Of a stretch of 64,000 bases of DNA, positions 47,601 to 59,056 are shown piece by piece. The notes under the pieces are model-generated. The model made no database searches, was not told where the DNA came from, and saw only the letters and a program-made list of their open reading frames with translations. This DNA comes from Ditylenchus dipsaci (Eukaryota; Nematoda; Chromadorea; Rhabditida; Anguinidae). The stretch's first letter is position 1. Each line of letters begins with the position of its first letter. The stretch spans positions 45,128 through 109,127 of the forward strand of contig SADC01000406.1 in NCBI GenBank assembly GCA_004194705.1, read 5' to 3'. The position numbers were made by a program, and so were the translations under genes.

Positions 47601-50600
47601 TACGACAGTGACAGTTGTGGAGCAGTGCGACTCGGATAAGTTGTCCGATCAAGCAACGCTGGGCTCGACCAGTGAGTAGTTCTAAATTTTGAACAAATTT
47701 ACAAATTTATTTTTTAAATAATAATCGCAAACAAAAAATAGTTTAAATCATTATTGACAAAATGTGTGGTCCGCGCGCGCATTCAAAGCTTTTAAATTGC
47801 CATGATGAGGAAGAGACAGGGTCTTTTAAGAATGCGACAAAAGGTCTTATAACGACATTTTTTTAATAATCAATGTATTGAAAATTATAACCAATGTATG
47901 CAATGTAAAAAGACGCGTTGGGATTGTTTAGCAAGACACTCGAAAAATGTTCAAAATCGATTTTGACGTAAAACTTATATTTCGATTAAATTTCGATAAA
48001 ACCGATAAAACCTCCTATTTTGATAAAACCGATGATATCCCATTTGAAAGCTCGTCATCTGCGCATTTTTAGCACTCTATATTACAGTCAAACCTCGATA
48101 TAGTGGCCGCGCCCCTCAAGTTCGTTCCCACCTAGGGTCCGACACTTTTTTAAACCCCATTTTGAAATAATTATCGATTCTGTTTTGACAGTCTGGTCGC
48201 AAATATCGTAAGGATTCCGATTTTGCCGATCGTTTTTTAAAAACTAAATAGTTTTTGCATTTAAAAAGCAAAACCTCGATATAGTGGCCCCTTAAACAAA
48301 TTAGAGGGCCACTGTATCGAGGTTTTGCTTTTTAAATGCAAAAACTATTTAGTTTTTAAAAAACGATCGGCAAAATCGGAATTCTTACGATATTTGCGAC
48401 CAGACTGTCAAAACAGAATCGATAAATTATTTCAAAAATGGGGTTAAAAAAAGTGTCGGACCCTAGGTGGGAACGAACTTGAGGGGGGGGGGCACTATAT
48501 CGAGGTTTAACTGTATCAAAATAAAAATTAAAATTCAGGAGATCTGTCCTCCTGAAACTTGACTTGGTTGGTTCATACGGCAGCTGGCACGCAAATATTA
48601 CCTTTTTCTAAATTTTTTCACTATCATGCTCAACGTAAAATTCTGCACTAGGATGTGCTCTCACGACCATCAGGCATCCAACTGTAAAAATCTTCAAATC
48701 TAGATCTACATGATGGTGTTAAAATTGTAATAATTTGCTGAAATAAGATAGAAAAGTTAAATTGAAAAATTAGGCAACATTTTTACAATAAAAAGACGCA
48801 GATTTACGACAAATCAAGTCAAAACCATAATTGCACGAGCACCGGCGCTGGCCATTTTCACCCCCGTGCTTAAGATTATTTGTAACTTTTATGTCAATCT
48901 GATTGCTAATAACCATGAGCGGCGGGGGTAAGAGGTACGAAAATTGGGAATCCGGAATACAGCGCCGTCACTACCCCGGCGCTCGTGCAACTATGGCCAA
49001 AACTGATACCCATCCTTTTTGTAATTAAGTTGGCTGTTGGCAGAACTTCCACAAAATATAGGTCAATCAAAACTGTTAGCAAGACTGCAACAGCGTCTTC
49101 TTCTTTCAAATTTAGAATTGAATAGGAATTGTATTGTGTATCTAGCTGTAGTCGATACGATCCCACCTTTTTTATGCTGTAAAAAGTGAGACGTTGGTCA
49201 GCATGCTCAACTTCTTGAACATATTTTGTTATATAGGTTTTGAATTGATTAAAAGATAATTTTGGGAAAATTTTAATTTGCACTCCAGTCTGTTGTTGAG
49301 TCAGGTTTTGTTGTTTGAATTTGTCCATGTTATACACAGTTATATTTATGGTCTCAAAGGCTAAACCAATTTTGGTGTCTGCTTTAACATTTTTCATCAT
49401 TTCATCTGTGAGCTGAGCACCTAGTTCAAGCTTTTTGAACTCATTTTCCATCAACTCAACCACAGTATAATTATATTTGGTCCATCTCAGGCCGATAACA
49501 CTATGTCGAATAAATAGTTTTAATCCTTCTATAGACATGTTTACAGGAATGTTTATTTTTTCGCGAGATATTTGATCGATCAAATCGTCCTGCTCAAATT
49601 TTTGGACACTGTACAAAATATTGGGACTGTCTCAACAATTGCTATATTTTTAATCAAAATATTTTGGCTCACATAGTCAGTTATCTCTTCATATACTTCT
49701 AGTTCGGGATTATTTATGTGATTTGGAGATACTATGTATGCCGCCAAATCTTTTTCGTTGTGCGCAAACTGGGCAAAATGCTTTTTCAAGTAAGCTTTGA
49801 ACTGGTCTACAGTCAATGTTTTAGGAACATATGCAGAGATATTTGCTGTATGTTCATCTATTAAAAGCTGTCCCAAATTGTTGGGCTGGACACTGAATAA
49901 CTTTATTTGAACACACTCGATGATTCCAATTTTTTTGTTTTGAAGAGCAGAAATTTCTGTATTTTCATTTAGCTCAGTGTCGGGGGAAAAATCATCGTTG
50001 ACTTTGAAGATCTTGTAATTATTCTTAACAAGATGTTATTAATAAAAACATTTGAGTTCTATTTTTTCTTGCGGCAAATCTCACTTTTTTTTTGAAATCA
50101 ATTTTTATTTTCCTGATTTTTATTAAATTTTTGTCGCTACTAGAATACCCAAAAAGTCAAATTTGCACTTAAAAAGTATGTTTGCCTTAAGAAAAGGGTA
50201 ACCCGAAAAATTTGACTTTTTGTTGGGTGAGAAGGTAAAAGCGGGGAGGGTCACAAAGGGAGGGTATCTGAAAGCTTCCCTAATGGCCGTCTACCTCCAA
50301 TGGATTGTCGAAGCTTGGGAGAATCTCTCAAACCAGATCATCGTTAGGTCATTCAAATAGTGCGGAGTTTCTAATGCCACTGGTGGAATTGAGGACTACG
50401 CCATCCACTGCTTCAAGGAAGTTGGGCCAAATTCGAGTGGACAAGTCAATCTGAAGCGAGCGCGTGATGAGAAGAAGTTGACTGAGCTGATACAAGAAAA
50501 TGTGTTTAATGATAGTGATATGTATTTAGAGTATTGAGCAGTTTTATTGTAAATAAACAATTTAGGCGTGTATGCTGCAATGGTTGGATATCTGGAGAGG

Positions 50601-52407
50601 GTTGAAAAATAGAACCACGTTCAGAGAGAATACGGTACCTCCCCGGAAATTCAAAAACTTGAAACTCTTATTGTCACCAACCTTCTCTTACTCGAATATT
50701 CTCAAATGACAGTGGAGATTTAGAGCTTTCGAATTCACGGGGACCACCTTTTCACACCCAACAGAGACACGGGACCACCAGACTCCCGTGAGCATGGTCT
50801 TTTAAGCATGAGAATCGACAAGAAAAACAGTGAAGAAAAGGCGGCGCAGCCACCTCGAAAATTAGAAGAGGGAAGGGGGTTATTAGAAGGTGGGGGATCT
50901 GCAGCCGAACCTGGATAAACGGGCACCCCCAAAAGTTCGTTCCCCGCTGGGCACTTCCGACAATTTTATTTTCAGCTCGATTTTCAAAACTTTTTTTAAA
51001 TTCTGTTTCGACAGTCCGGTCCTAAATATCGGGAGGATTCCGATTTCACTAATCGTTTCTAAGAATCCAAAAACTTTTTTCTCTTAAAAAGCAAAACCTG
51101 GATAAACGGGCAGCTTTCCCAGAAATGGGGTGCCCATTTATCCAGGTTTCACTTTGTTAGAGAAAAAAGTTTTTGAATTCTGAAAAACGATCTGTAAAAT
51201 CGAAATTCTCGCGATACTTAGGACCGGACTGTCCAAACAGCATTTGAGAAAGGCTTTGAAAATCGATTTAAAAAACTTGTCGTATCCACCGGAGAAACGA
51301 ACTTTTGGGGTGCCTGTTTAATCAAGTTCGACTACCGTATTTGCTCTAATTCAGCCCCCCCCTCTAATTTAGCCTCCCCCCTTTTTGACTAGAACTTCAG
51401 AGTTAGGGCCGTTTTTGATTTACAATTTCAAGATTTTCAGGCATCTAAAAAATTTAGCCCCCGGGGCTAAATTAGAGTATGTAATCAAAATAATTTAACT
51501 ACCTCATGCATGTACTGCAGCTCAGGAAATCGTCCGACAATGTAGTTTTTAAAATTTTTCACTAGGATATTTTCAGGAATACGTATAATTTTTCTCTTCG
51601 CTTAGGTATATTACTTTTTTCTATATAATAAATTAATTTCACATTCTCATCTAAATTTTTTCGATTTAAGTATTTAAAATCAGTTGTAGTATTTTTTGAG
51701 TCTGAACTGTTCAGGAAATTCGAGTCGGAGTTGAACTTTTGAATTCAAAATATTAATAATGTTTGACACTTTGATTTGAAAACCTTGAATGAGACAAAAA
51801 AATTATTTTTGACACCTTCCCAGAAAAATTGGGTTTTTCGAGAAGGGAATTCTCTAAAATGTGCCGAAAAAAAAATTGATTTGCCGTTGTTTTAAACTGC
51901 AAAACGTGAAATTTCGTCCATTTTTTTCAAATTGATTGTTATGCCCAGAAGTGTAAAAAAAAACAACCTTTTAATTGTTTTTAGAGTTTGAAAATTACTT
52001 AAGAGTCGTTTAAAAATGATTCAGAACAAATTTTAAAAAGCACCACTTTCCCATTTAAACTGGCAGTGGAATTTGATAAAAACTCACGACACCTATTGCA
52101 CTTTCTATACAAAGTAGGGCGGGAAATTCCGCCATTTTTTTACTTTTCTGCACGCAGTTGATAGTATACGTTGGTGTTGGAGTGAAACATTTATTGGTGT
52201 TGGGGTCAGACTCTTAAGTTCTACCCGGGCCTGTTATTTTTGTTGCTAAAATTTTGTAAGACTAATAAGAATTTGTGAAAAAAACCTACCATTACTATTG
52301 GAAGCTGGAAAAAAGTGTTGCAGAAATCCACTTCTGACTTCCAAAAAGAATGATGCAAGTAAAATATTGAAAATAGTGAAAGTAAGCAGCGTCAGCATTG
52401 TTGACAT
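44692..52407 (-). CDS. Secreted tandem-repeat protein, ten ubiquitin-like (beta-grasp-like) repeats
   Basis: Family not recognised. Four exons: 52290-52407, 51503-51701, 49010-50023, 44692-46358; phases agree at every junction and the coding length becomes 3003 nt (1000 aa) after five missing bases at four sites are restored (51589-51593, 49615-49618, 45913-45919, 45760-45763). Exon 1 is a signal peptide (MLTLLTFTIFNILLASFFLE). The rest is about ten head-to-tail units of ~90 residues: strand PIFLYDV, a loop, strand EIEIP, helix SVxxFKxYI, strand FxIYKI, strand QLKLD, short helix MTDEMIxNI, strand KIGLVY, then the next unit. This order and the LD..MTDEMI.NI....IGLV pattern parallel ubiquitin's LEDGRTLSDYNIQ....LHLVL. 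There is no terminal Gly-Gly; it ends KKRRT. Cysteines are few. Repeats are strongly diverged, so the array is old. Function unknown. Confidence 0.75.
46930..47840. repeat. 900-bp span with inverted ends
   Basis: Ends TTAAAGGACCCTGTCTCTTC and GAAGAGACAGGGTCTTTTAA, each followed inward by CATTCAAA and CGCGCGC-type sequence (46990-47011 and 47770-47795). No coding signal inside; contains CCTTGGGGAACCAAGG at 47210. Lies in intron 3 of the tandem-repeat gene. Confidence 0.55.
48083..48517. mobile_element. Near-perfect palindromic CAGTCAAACCTCGATATAG element
   Basis: TACAGTCAAACCTCGATATA to ATATCGAGGTTTAACTGTA. The two 205-base halves are almost exact inverted copies about 48305. The core CTCAAGTTCGTTCCCACCTAGG recurs, diverged, at 16665-16790, 31490-31745, 50920-51330 and 58600-58990. 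Pogo/Tigger-type ends; intron 3 of the tandem-repeat gene. Confidence 0.7.
50230..50638 (+). pseudogene. Pogo-type transposase C-terminal fragment with stop
   Basis: Reads VTKGGYLKASLMAVYLQWIV, EAWENLSNQIIVRSFK, a TAG stop, then CGVSNATGGIEDYAIHCFKE and an acidic tail ending NDSDMYLEY and a stop. This is the same part of DDE_1 transposase as at 5808-6440, and the copy ends in AGAGAGAATACGGTA, the CCGTATT-family terminus. Inserted in intron 2 of the tandem-repeat gene, opposite strand. Confidence 0.75.
50905..51345. mobile_element. Inverted-repeat element related to 48083-48517
   Basis: AACCTGGATAAACGGGCACC to GTGCCTGTTTAATCAAGTTC with long diverged arms containing CGGTCCTAAATATCG and its complement. 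Immediately after it, TACCGTATTTGCTCTAATTC (51341) starts a C-rich CCGTATT-family piece reaching about 51480. Confidence 0.55.
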
Positions 52408-52573
52408 TGAGAAAATATTACTGCAAGAAATCAGAAATCAATTTCAGCCTATACTAATATACTGAAAAAGCTCTTTTTTCGATGTTAATTTTGTTAGGGA
52501 ATTTTGTGGACATTTTGTCTGTGTCTTTTCTTATCGGAAATAATTTCCGATTTTCGGCAAAACATTAAAAACC

Positions 52574-52757
52574 ACAGTCAAACTTCTTTATAAGCTACAC
52601 TTCATATAAGCTACACCTCCTTATGAGCTACACCTGAGTCCGGTATCAAATGGGATATGTTCCGTATAGTATACCCCCTATATAAGCTACACCTCTTTAT
52701 AAGCTACATCTAGGATCGGTCTCGAGGTGTAGCTTATAGAAAAGTTTGACTGTACTT
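52574..52757. mobile_element. CAGTCAAACTTCTTTATAAGC MITE
   Basis: Ends ACAGTCAAACTTCTTTATAA and TTATAGAAAAGTTTGACTGTA, with several internal copies of TATAAGCTACACCTC. Same family as the shell around 14434-14810. Confidence 0.65.
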
Positions 52758-53239
52758 CAAAACCAGTGTTTCCCTTACTGGCTCACTGGTGCGTGGTACC
52801 GAGCTGGCAACAAGGGCCAGTACTAGTGTCACTGCCATTTTTTCAGTTTAGATTGCCAGTTTGCCAGTCTGATCGCTCTGATCGGCTAATCGAAAACCAA
52901 CCAGATAAGATAAAACAATATTAAACCGTTTAGTAGGAGTTCATTATTCGGCTACCATGGATCAAAACATGAATAACATGTGAGCAATAGGAGAACAGGT
53001 TAGAATACGTGAGACCCTCTTTTTTTTATTCTACAGCTGCGTCGAAATGCACATAGGTGCTTTTCCCATTTACTTAAGGCAGTATTGCGGCATTGCTTTG
53101 AAGAAGTCGATCACTTTTGCTGTTATCTTTTCGGTACGAACCCATTTAAGCAAAAAGGAACAAAAAAGAATAAGAGAAGAAAAATGCAAAGGGAAGCCAA
53201 CCTTGTTGCCAGCCTTCCTTTGTCACTCAACGCTGCCTT

Positions 53240-53395
53240 CTTCTTTGAACTTGTTGTACCAATCAAGGATGCTGTTTCGATCAGTCACCTCAGAATTTCT
53301 CTCACGCTCCTTCCGACAGCGAACGCCAAATGCTGCGACGCTTTTGCCCTCGTCGATAAACAATTTGTCTTCTCTATTTAATTTGCCTATTCAAA
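53240..53395 (-). pseudogene. Transposase helix-turn-helix fragment (DUF4817-like)
   Basis: Minus strand reads LFIDEGKSVAAFGVRCRKER then VTDRNSILDWYNKFKEEGSV and a stop. The pattern (EGKSVAA...RNTILRWxxKFxETGSV) is typical of the N-terminal HTH of Tc1/mariner-like transposases. About 45 residues, no downstream catalytic domain. Confidence 0.6.
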
Positions 53396-53974
53396 TTGCC
53401 TTCTCTTGAGCAGTGTAAACTGCGACTAAAAGAAAAAAACTAAACAGTTTATTCAGTCCCATTTTGATGATGACAACAACAAGCCAGCCTTCAGCAAAGT
53501 CTGCATGATGCTGACACGCTTAACATGCTGAGTAATTGAGCTTACTCCTGGCAGTGCAACTGAAACTTTTTTGGTTAATAAAATTTTATTTTTACATATA
53601 TATAATCATACCACTTGTAATTTCATCTCTTGATCTGGCTGTATTATTTTGCTGACTGATTAAAAGCAAAAAATTAGCAGGCAATCCATTATCGTCGCAT
53701 CGCATTCTTTTAACAGCTTAAAAATCTACCGGTTACCCTAGTTTAATAAAAACCCTCAACTGGTTGTTAAATTCTTTCATTACAGCAAAGAAGCAAAACA
53801 GCTCATTCAGTTAGCAAACATAACATGGCTACTTCACCGAAAAAAGTGCGCCCAATCATAATTTGTACCCAATAGCTGATTTGTCAACTTTTCTTTGATT
53901 TGTAGTTTGTTGTTTACTGTTATTATGGGATTAAGATGTGATAAAACCTCGATATAGGGGCACTCATGGATTTT

Positions 53975-54290
53975 GACGGCTGTACCTCATTTCGTAACGC
54001 GCCATTTCGTAACAGGTTCATTTGGTAACAGGTTCATTTCGTAACATTTTTTTCGTAACGTGCCATTTCGTAATAGATTCATTTCGTAACAATTTTTTCC
54101 GTAACAGCTTAAAATAAATTAGGTAGCGCCTTAACATCACTGTTACGAAAATATTTGTTACGAAATCTCGCTGTTACGAAAAAAAATGTTACGAAATAAA
54201 GCTGTTACGAAATGAACCTGTTACCAAATGAACCTGTTACCAAATGAACCTGTTACCAAATGGCGCGTTACGAAATGAGGTACAGCCCTT
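53975..54290. repeat. Inverted array of TTTCGTAACA units
   Basis: Left arm: about six copies of CATTTCGTAACAGGTT variants after GCTGTACCTCATTTCG. Right arm: the complements, ending CGAAATGAGGTACAGC. It is both an inverted and a short tandem repeat, with ends suggesting a small mobile element. Confidence 0.6.
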
Positions 54291-54904
54291 TTGACGCTTC
54301 AAGAAACCTCGATATAAAAGCAACCTTGATAAGCGGGCAACCTCAATGAGCGGGCACCTTGGGCTCCTCCCTTGTGGTGCCCGCTTATCGGGTTCGATTG
54401 TAGACGCGAAAAAGTCAGCGCCACTAGCGCTTTCTTTTAAAATCTTGTTCTTATCTAGACTTTCGACTTTTCTGAAATCATTAGACTAATATTTTTATAA
54501 CCCAGGGATAGAAACGAAATTGATCTTCTGCCCGGCAGTTCAACTGTATCAAAAGTAGATGTTTCAAGCTCTTCCAATGTCTGTTTATATTTGTCAGCCT
54601 GAAGAAAACTTTGTAGTATAGAATCCTTTCAAATCTGCTATTTGATTGCAAGCATAGACTTATAATGTAAAAAGAATGACGTTGACTTTTTCTCAGCGAA
54701 AATAATGAAATAACAATTTGATTTATGATGCAATCCAGCTGAGTTACCAGGTCGTCCACTAAGCTCGCAATGCAACCCATTTTAGGTGATAAGTCTTTGG
54801 TGGGTTACAAAAAGTGATGGGTTTCACTAAACTATTCAACGTGAAGCTTTTTTTGGTGAGAAGTCAATATTTGGAAAACGTAGATTTTTCGGAATTTCTT
54901 AATT

Positions 54905-55145
54905 TTTTTTAAAGACCATAATTTTTGCGCGCAGCCGTTGTCCCCGCCAATTCAAATTTTGTTCCCAACCATCGAACTTCTGTACTGATTTTTCAACTTA
55001 GTTTCTAACATAGCTATACCTAAAATTAAATTCTAGGCCTTGTTTTGTTAGAAACCAAGTTGAAAAACCAGTACAGAAGTTCAATGATTAGGAAAAAATT
55101 TTGGATTTCAACCGCTGCGCGCAAAAACCATGGTCTTTCAAGAGC
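54905..55145. repeat. Fold-back repeat
   Basis: Arms 54912-55012 and 55038-55140 share AAAGACCATAATTTTTGCGCGCAGCCG and its complement, and TACTGATTTTTCAACTTAGTTTC and its complement. Non-coding. Ends resemble the GGACCATAGT-type repeats at 1530 and 20505. Confidence 0.55.
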
Positions 55146-57315
55146 CAGAAAAAAACTTAAAAGCGCACGTGATAGCAAATTTCGTGCTATGTTAATCGAG
55201 TGACACTGCTTGCTGTCCACAAGTTTATTATTCAGCGAAATAAATTTTCTCAAATTTACGCACTAAGTAATTTTCGCTTATTTTATAAAATATAAGTTTT
55301 GACCCCACAAAATTGACTAGTTTCAGTAGAGCTCTAACCTACAATCTTTTGGTTCGAAGCCAAACGCGATTCCATTTCGCCATAGGACTTCGAAAATATT
55401 CAACATTTCAACCACCGTACCTCTTGTAATGTAACACGTCTCTATTTAAACCTTTAAATGTAGATTCGGATTGAGCATTGAATTCTGTGTTCAACCCACC
55501 TGTTTAGTCGCTCAGCCTACAAAGTGCTAATGACGGGCTCACTCAGGTGTGACTTTACATTTGACCAGTACTACGGCAACTTTTTGCCGGGTTTTCTTAG
55601 GACTGCAACAGCTGGATGACTTTCACACTGGCGCATTGATTAGTAGAGAGACTGATTGGATTCCGTGCAACTACGGTTTTTCTCGTTCAAACGCCTTTTT
55701 CAGTTTTTCCAAGACATGTAATATATTCGTCGATGTTTTACTTCGTGTGCAAGTCGAAAAAAGCGTGATAATTATAGTACAAGTTAGTACAAGTTTGAGG
55801 TATTTTGTGATTACATTCGGCTGGTTTAATGCTCATTATTAACTTCATGGGCGTGTAACGTCACGGAAGCATTGCTGCAAAAGCGTCTCGAAGACATTGT
55901 GTAAAGCAATTCAGTTGACTTTGATTCTATCTTTTCTGTGCCAACCGCATTAGATGCGAATAAGATCCCGTTGCCGTATCAAATTTAGAAGTTCTTTCTA
56001 TTCTGGCTACAAATGCTCTGATAGTATGCCCCTTTTCACAGGCACAATTGGCTACAGCTCGCCACAAAAACAGGACATCATTCGAATTACTGAATTCTCA
56101 ACTTTGTATTTATTGAAATATCTACTTGGAGAACGTTTAGCTCTTTTGCGTTTTCGGTAAAATTAAGAATTGAAGAGGTTCAGATCTAGTGTTATTTTAC
56201 GGTGCTTTGGTGAAGGTGGGTGTATGAGCTTGCTTTTTAAAGTATGACAGTAAAAAATAATCATATCCAGAAAGATTTACGAAATCAATACTTTTAATTA
56301 GAATTATGAAAAATCAAACTGGCAACATTAACTGCTAAACTGGCAGTTAGACTCGCAAACTGGCAAACTAGCAGAACCGTACATATCCACTTTGCCGCAA
56401 ACACTTTGCCGCAAGACACTGTCTGGGGCAAGACACTTTGCCGCAGACAGTTTTTTGCAGCAAAGTGTCTGGGGCAATGTGCCATGCGGCAAAGTGTGTA
56501 GGAACCAGCAGAACTGGCATTGGCATTTGTCAAAACAGGCAAAGCTAGCAAAGCTGGCACCCGGCAATGTGGCAGGAAGTGCCAGTTATGAAAACACTGT
56601 TCAAAAGGTGTTAAGGGGAATAGGGCTGTGTTGTGAGGGTGCGGCAATAATAAGGAGGCATAAGGAGTAATAAGGAGGCCTTTAATGCTGCAAAGGGCAC
56701 AATGAAAAGAAAATGTTAAACATAGTTTTGTTGACTACGGTCTACCGCATAAATAAACTCTGGTATGAATGCTTTTTCATGCATCCAGAGTCACTTTCGA
56801 GTGATTGGTGTCTAAGGTATGTGGGTGTGCGCATCTCAACTCTCAGCCCTGCTAGCCAAAGAAAGCGCTGGATTGTTGTGTCGATGTGTGATTAGTGTAC
56901 ATCACAGTGGTGTTTGCTTTGAATATACATGCATTTTGCAATGCTTTTTCTACCTTTTTTTCATTCAAGCAGCTTGATTTTTTATTTAGAAATGCTGCAA
57001 TTTTTGCTCAGTAAATAACCGTATTTTCTGCTATTTCTAAAACTAGGCACGAAACTTGAAGAATTTAGATGAGAACGCATTTAAAAAATTTGCCAGAAAA
57101 AAAACTGCTGGTCCTGCCTTTTCTGCGTGTCACGCGCTGGTATGCCTATTTTAAATAATTTAGAATACAGTTGAATCGGGATACAATATAACTCCGATAT
57201 AACCCCATTCTCGATACGACGCCACCCAAAGATGGACCGATTTGGCCAACTTTGACTTTAATTAAGTCAATGGAAACCTCGATACAACACCATCCTCGGA
57301 TCGGTCCGTTGGGGT

Positions 57316-57640
57316 AGTGTTGTCAAACCTGTACGCTAGAAAAATTGGCGCCGGACGCCGACCGGGCGCTGGCGTCGGCGCCTCTTGAAAATCGGCGAAA
57401 AGATGCCATTGGCGGAAAGATGCTTTGGCGGAAAGATGCTTTGGCGGAAAGATGCATTGGTGAAATGATCTCGTTGGCGAAATGGTTTCATCGGCAAAAA
57501 GATGCAGTTGGCGAAATGACCTTATTGGCGAAAATTTCATTGGTGAAACGATTACGCTCCGTGCCGACGCCGCCGCCGGCGCCCGAAAGTGGCCTGGCGC
57601 CGGCGCCTAGCCGGCGCCCGTGCAGGTATGGATGTGGCAA
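57316..57640. mobile_element. GC-rich element with internal GGCGGAAAGATGC array
   Basis: ACCTGTACG and GGCGCCGG at the left and CCGGCGCC, CCCGTGCAGGT at the right are inverted. The centre is a tandem array of TTGGCGGAAAGATGC and TTGGCGAAATGATC variants (57400-57545). Ends resemble GC-rich hAT termini; no target duplication verified. Confidence 0.5.
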
Positions 57641-58573
57641 ATGTCGAACGGAATGTTCAGATAGATTTACTGCAATTACTGCGATGGTTGCCAGGTGTGC
57701 TGGTCACTTACTCTAAGAGCTCTCCCATAATAGAGATAGGAAGTCGCTAGCCCGACTTTCTTACATAAGCTTCTTACATAAGTTTCCTTACGGTATTTTT
57801 AAAGGACCTTGAGAATATAGACATTGAGAAAAAGGACCTTGAGAATAAATAAAATTACTTCATAGAACTTGAAATTAATGAAAACTCTTGAAACTAGAGG
57901 ATTTCAAAGACTTCCACACACGGGTAATGGTAGAGCACTATCCGCTCAGTGAGCCACCACAGTCGAACCAGGATACAACACCGTGTTGTATCCAGGTTCG
58001 AGAAACATGTCAAAACAGACCGAAATTGCCTTGGTTCCCCATGTGAATTTACGAAAACATATTTTCTACAGTCAAACCTGAATACATTGAAACCTCAAAG
58101 GTTCGATCCGCAGCTTGGTTCTTCTTTTTTTAACATATGGATTTCTAATAATGTCTGACCTTGCTTAGGATCAAACTTCTGGAGGTGTCACCATATGAAG
58201 GGTGGATTATTAAAAAATATATTTTTGAAAATCCGAAGAAAGGACCAAGACAGCTCACGGTTCAATGTTTCTCGAGTCTCCAGATTTGATTTTTCTTTCT
58301 GTGAGAAAAAGCAGGAAGTACTATGAGTAAATCGACTATGCTCTACAAGATTGACGCTTCAGTTCTTGTTAAGCTTGAAATTCTGCATATTGTGTTGATT
58401 TTGGTGGATTCAATCTTGACAGTGTTAATATTATTGTTTTCAGAATTTTGCGTTTACAAGCCTGCTGCCCATATTTTTCGAACATTTTTTGATTTAATCG
58501 GTTTTTTACGGGATTTAACGCCTAGAAAAAAAAATTTTACTGTTAATCGCTAAAAGTAGCAAATATCAATACA

Positions 58574-59027
58574 ATACAGTCGACGCTCGTTGTAACGTAA
58601 TTCAAGGAACCAGTCAGAAAAACTGGTTCGACATCTTTTTACATCTATTTTTTAAACTTTTTACAGTTCTGTTTTCGGATAGTCTGGTCCTAAATAGTAC
58701 AAGGATTCTGATTTTGCCAATCGTTTTTTAAAAATACGGAATTTTGTTTCTCTAAAAAATAGTAAAAACTCGATAAAAAACAGGTTTTTCGATAAATCGA
58801 TTCACGTTATATCGAGTTTTTCTTTTTCAGAAAACAAATGTTCAATTTTCGTAAAACGGTCGCAAAAAAATAATCTTTGCAATATTTGGTACTAGATTGT
58901 TGTTAAAACCGAACTTGCAAAAAACGTCAAAAATCATGTTGAAAAAGTGTCGGATCCTAGGCAGGAACGAACTTCTGTCGTTAAATTAACGTTATATAAA
59001 GTTACGTTATAAGGAGCGTCGAATGCA
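58574..59027. mobile_element. Diverged CAGTCGACGCTCGTTGTAACG element
   Basis: ACAGTCGACGCTCGTTGTAA to AAGGAGCGTCGA with long imperfect arms related to the 48.1-kb palindrome (CAGGAACGAACTTCTGTCG near the right end). It stops about 30 bases before the nitrobindin stop codon. Confidence 0.5.
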
Positions 59028-59056
59028 ATTTTAAAATTTTTATAACGATCATTTTG

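Larger units (their letters stand above)
52408..59056. other. Intergenic stretch upstream of the tandem-repeat gene
   Basis: Repeat-rich: elements at 52574-52757, 53240-53395, 53975-54290, 54905-55145, 57316-57640 and 58574-59027. Between 55150 and 57315 I see only simple patterns, such as repeated CAAACTGGCA and ACTTTGCCGCA units at 56330-56570, and no supported gene. Confidence 0.5.

Noticed and set aside
48906..49009. C-terminal extension of the repeat ORF after ITKRMG
   Set aside because: It runs into the intron; the donor at 49009 joins in phase to 46358 and restores the repeat pattern.
53975..54290. CRISPR-like array of TTTCGTAACA repeats
   Set aside because: Repeats are short, unequal, in both orientations and without distinct spacers, in an animal genome.
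55320..55385. Possible tRNA gene (GGTTCGAAGCC B box)
   Set aside because: No A box at the right distance and no cloverleaf can be drawn.
56294..56670. Overlapping ORFs with Cys/Leu-rich or Lys/Gln-rich product
   Set aside because: Both come from repeated ACTTTGCCGCA and CAAACTGGCA units; no family match and no splice support.
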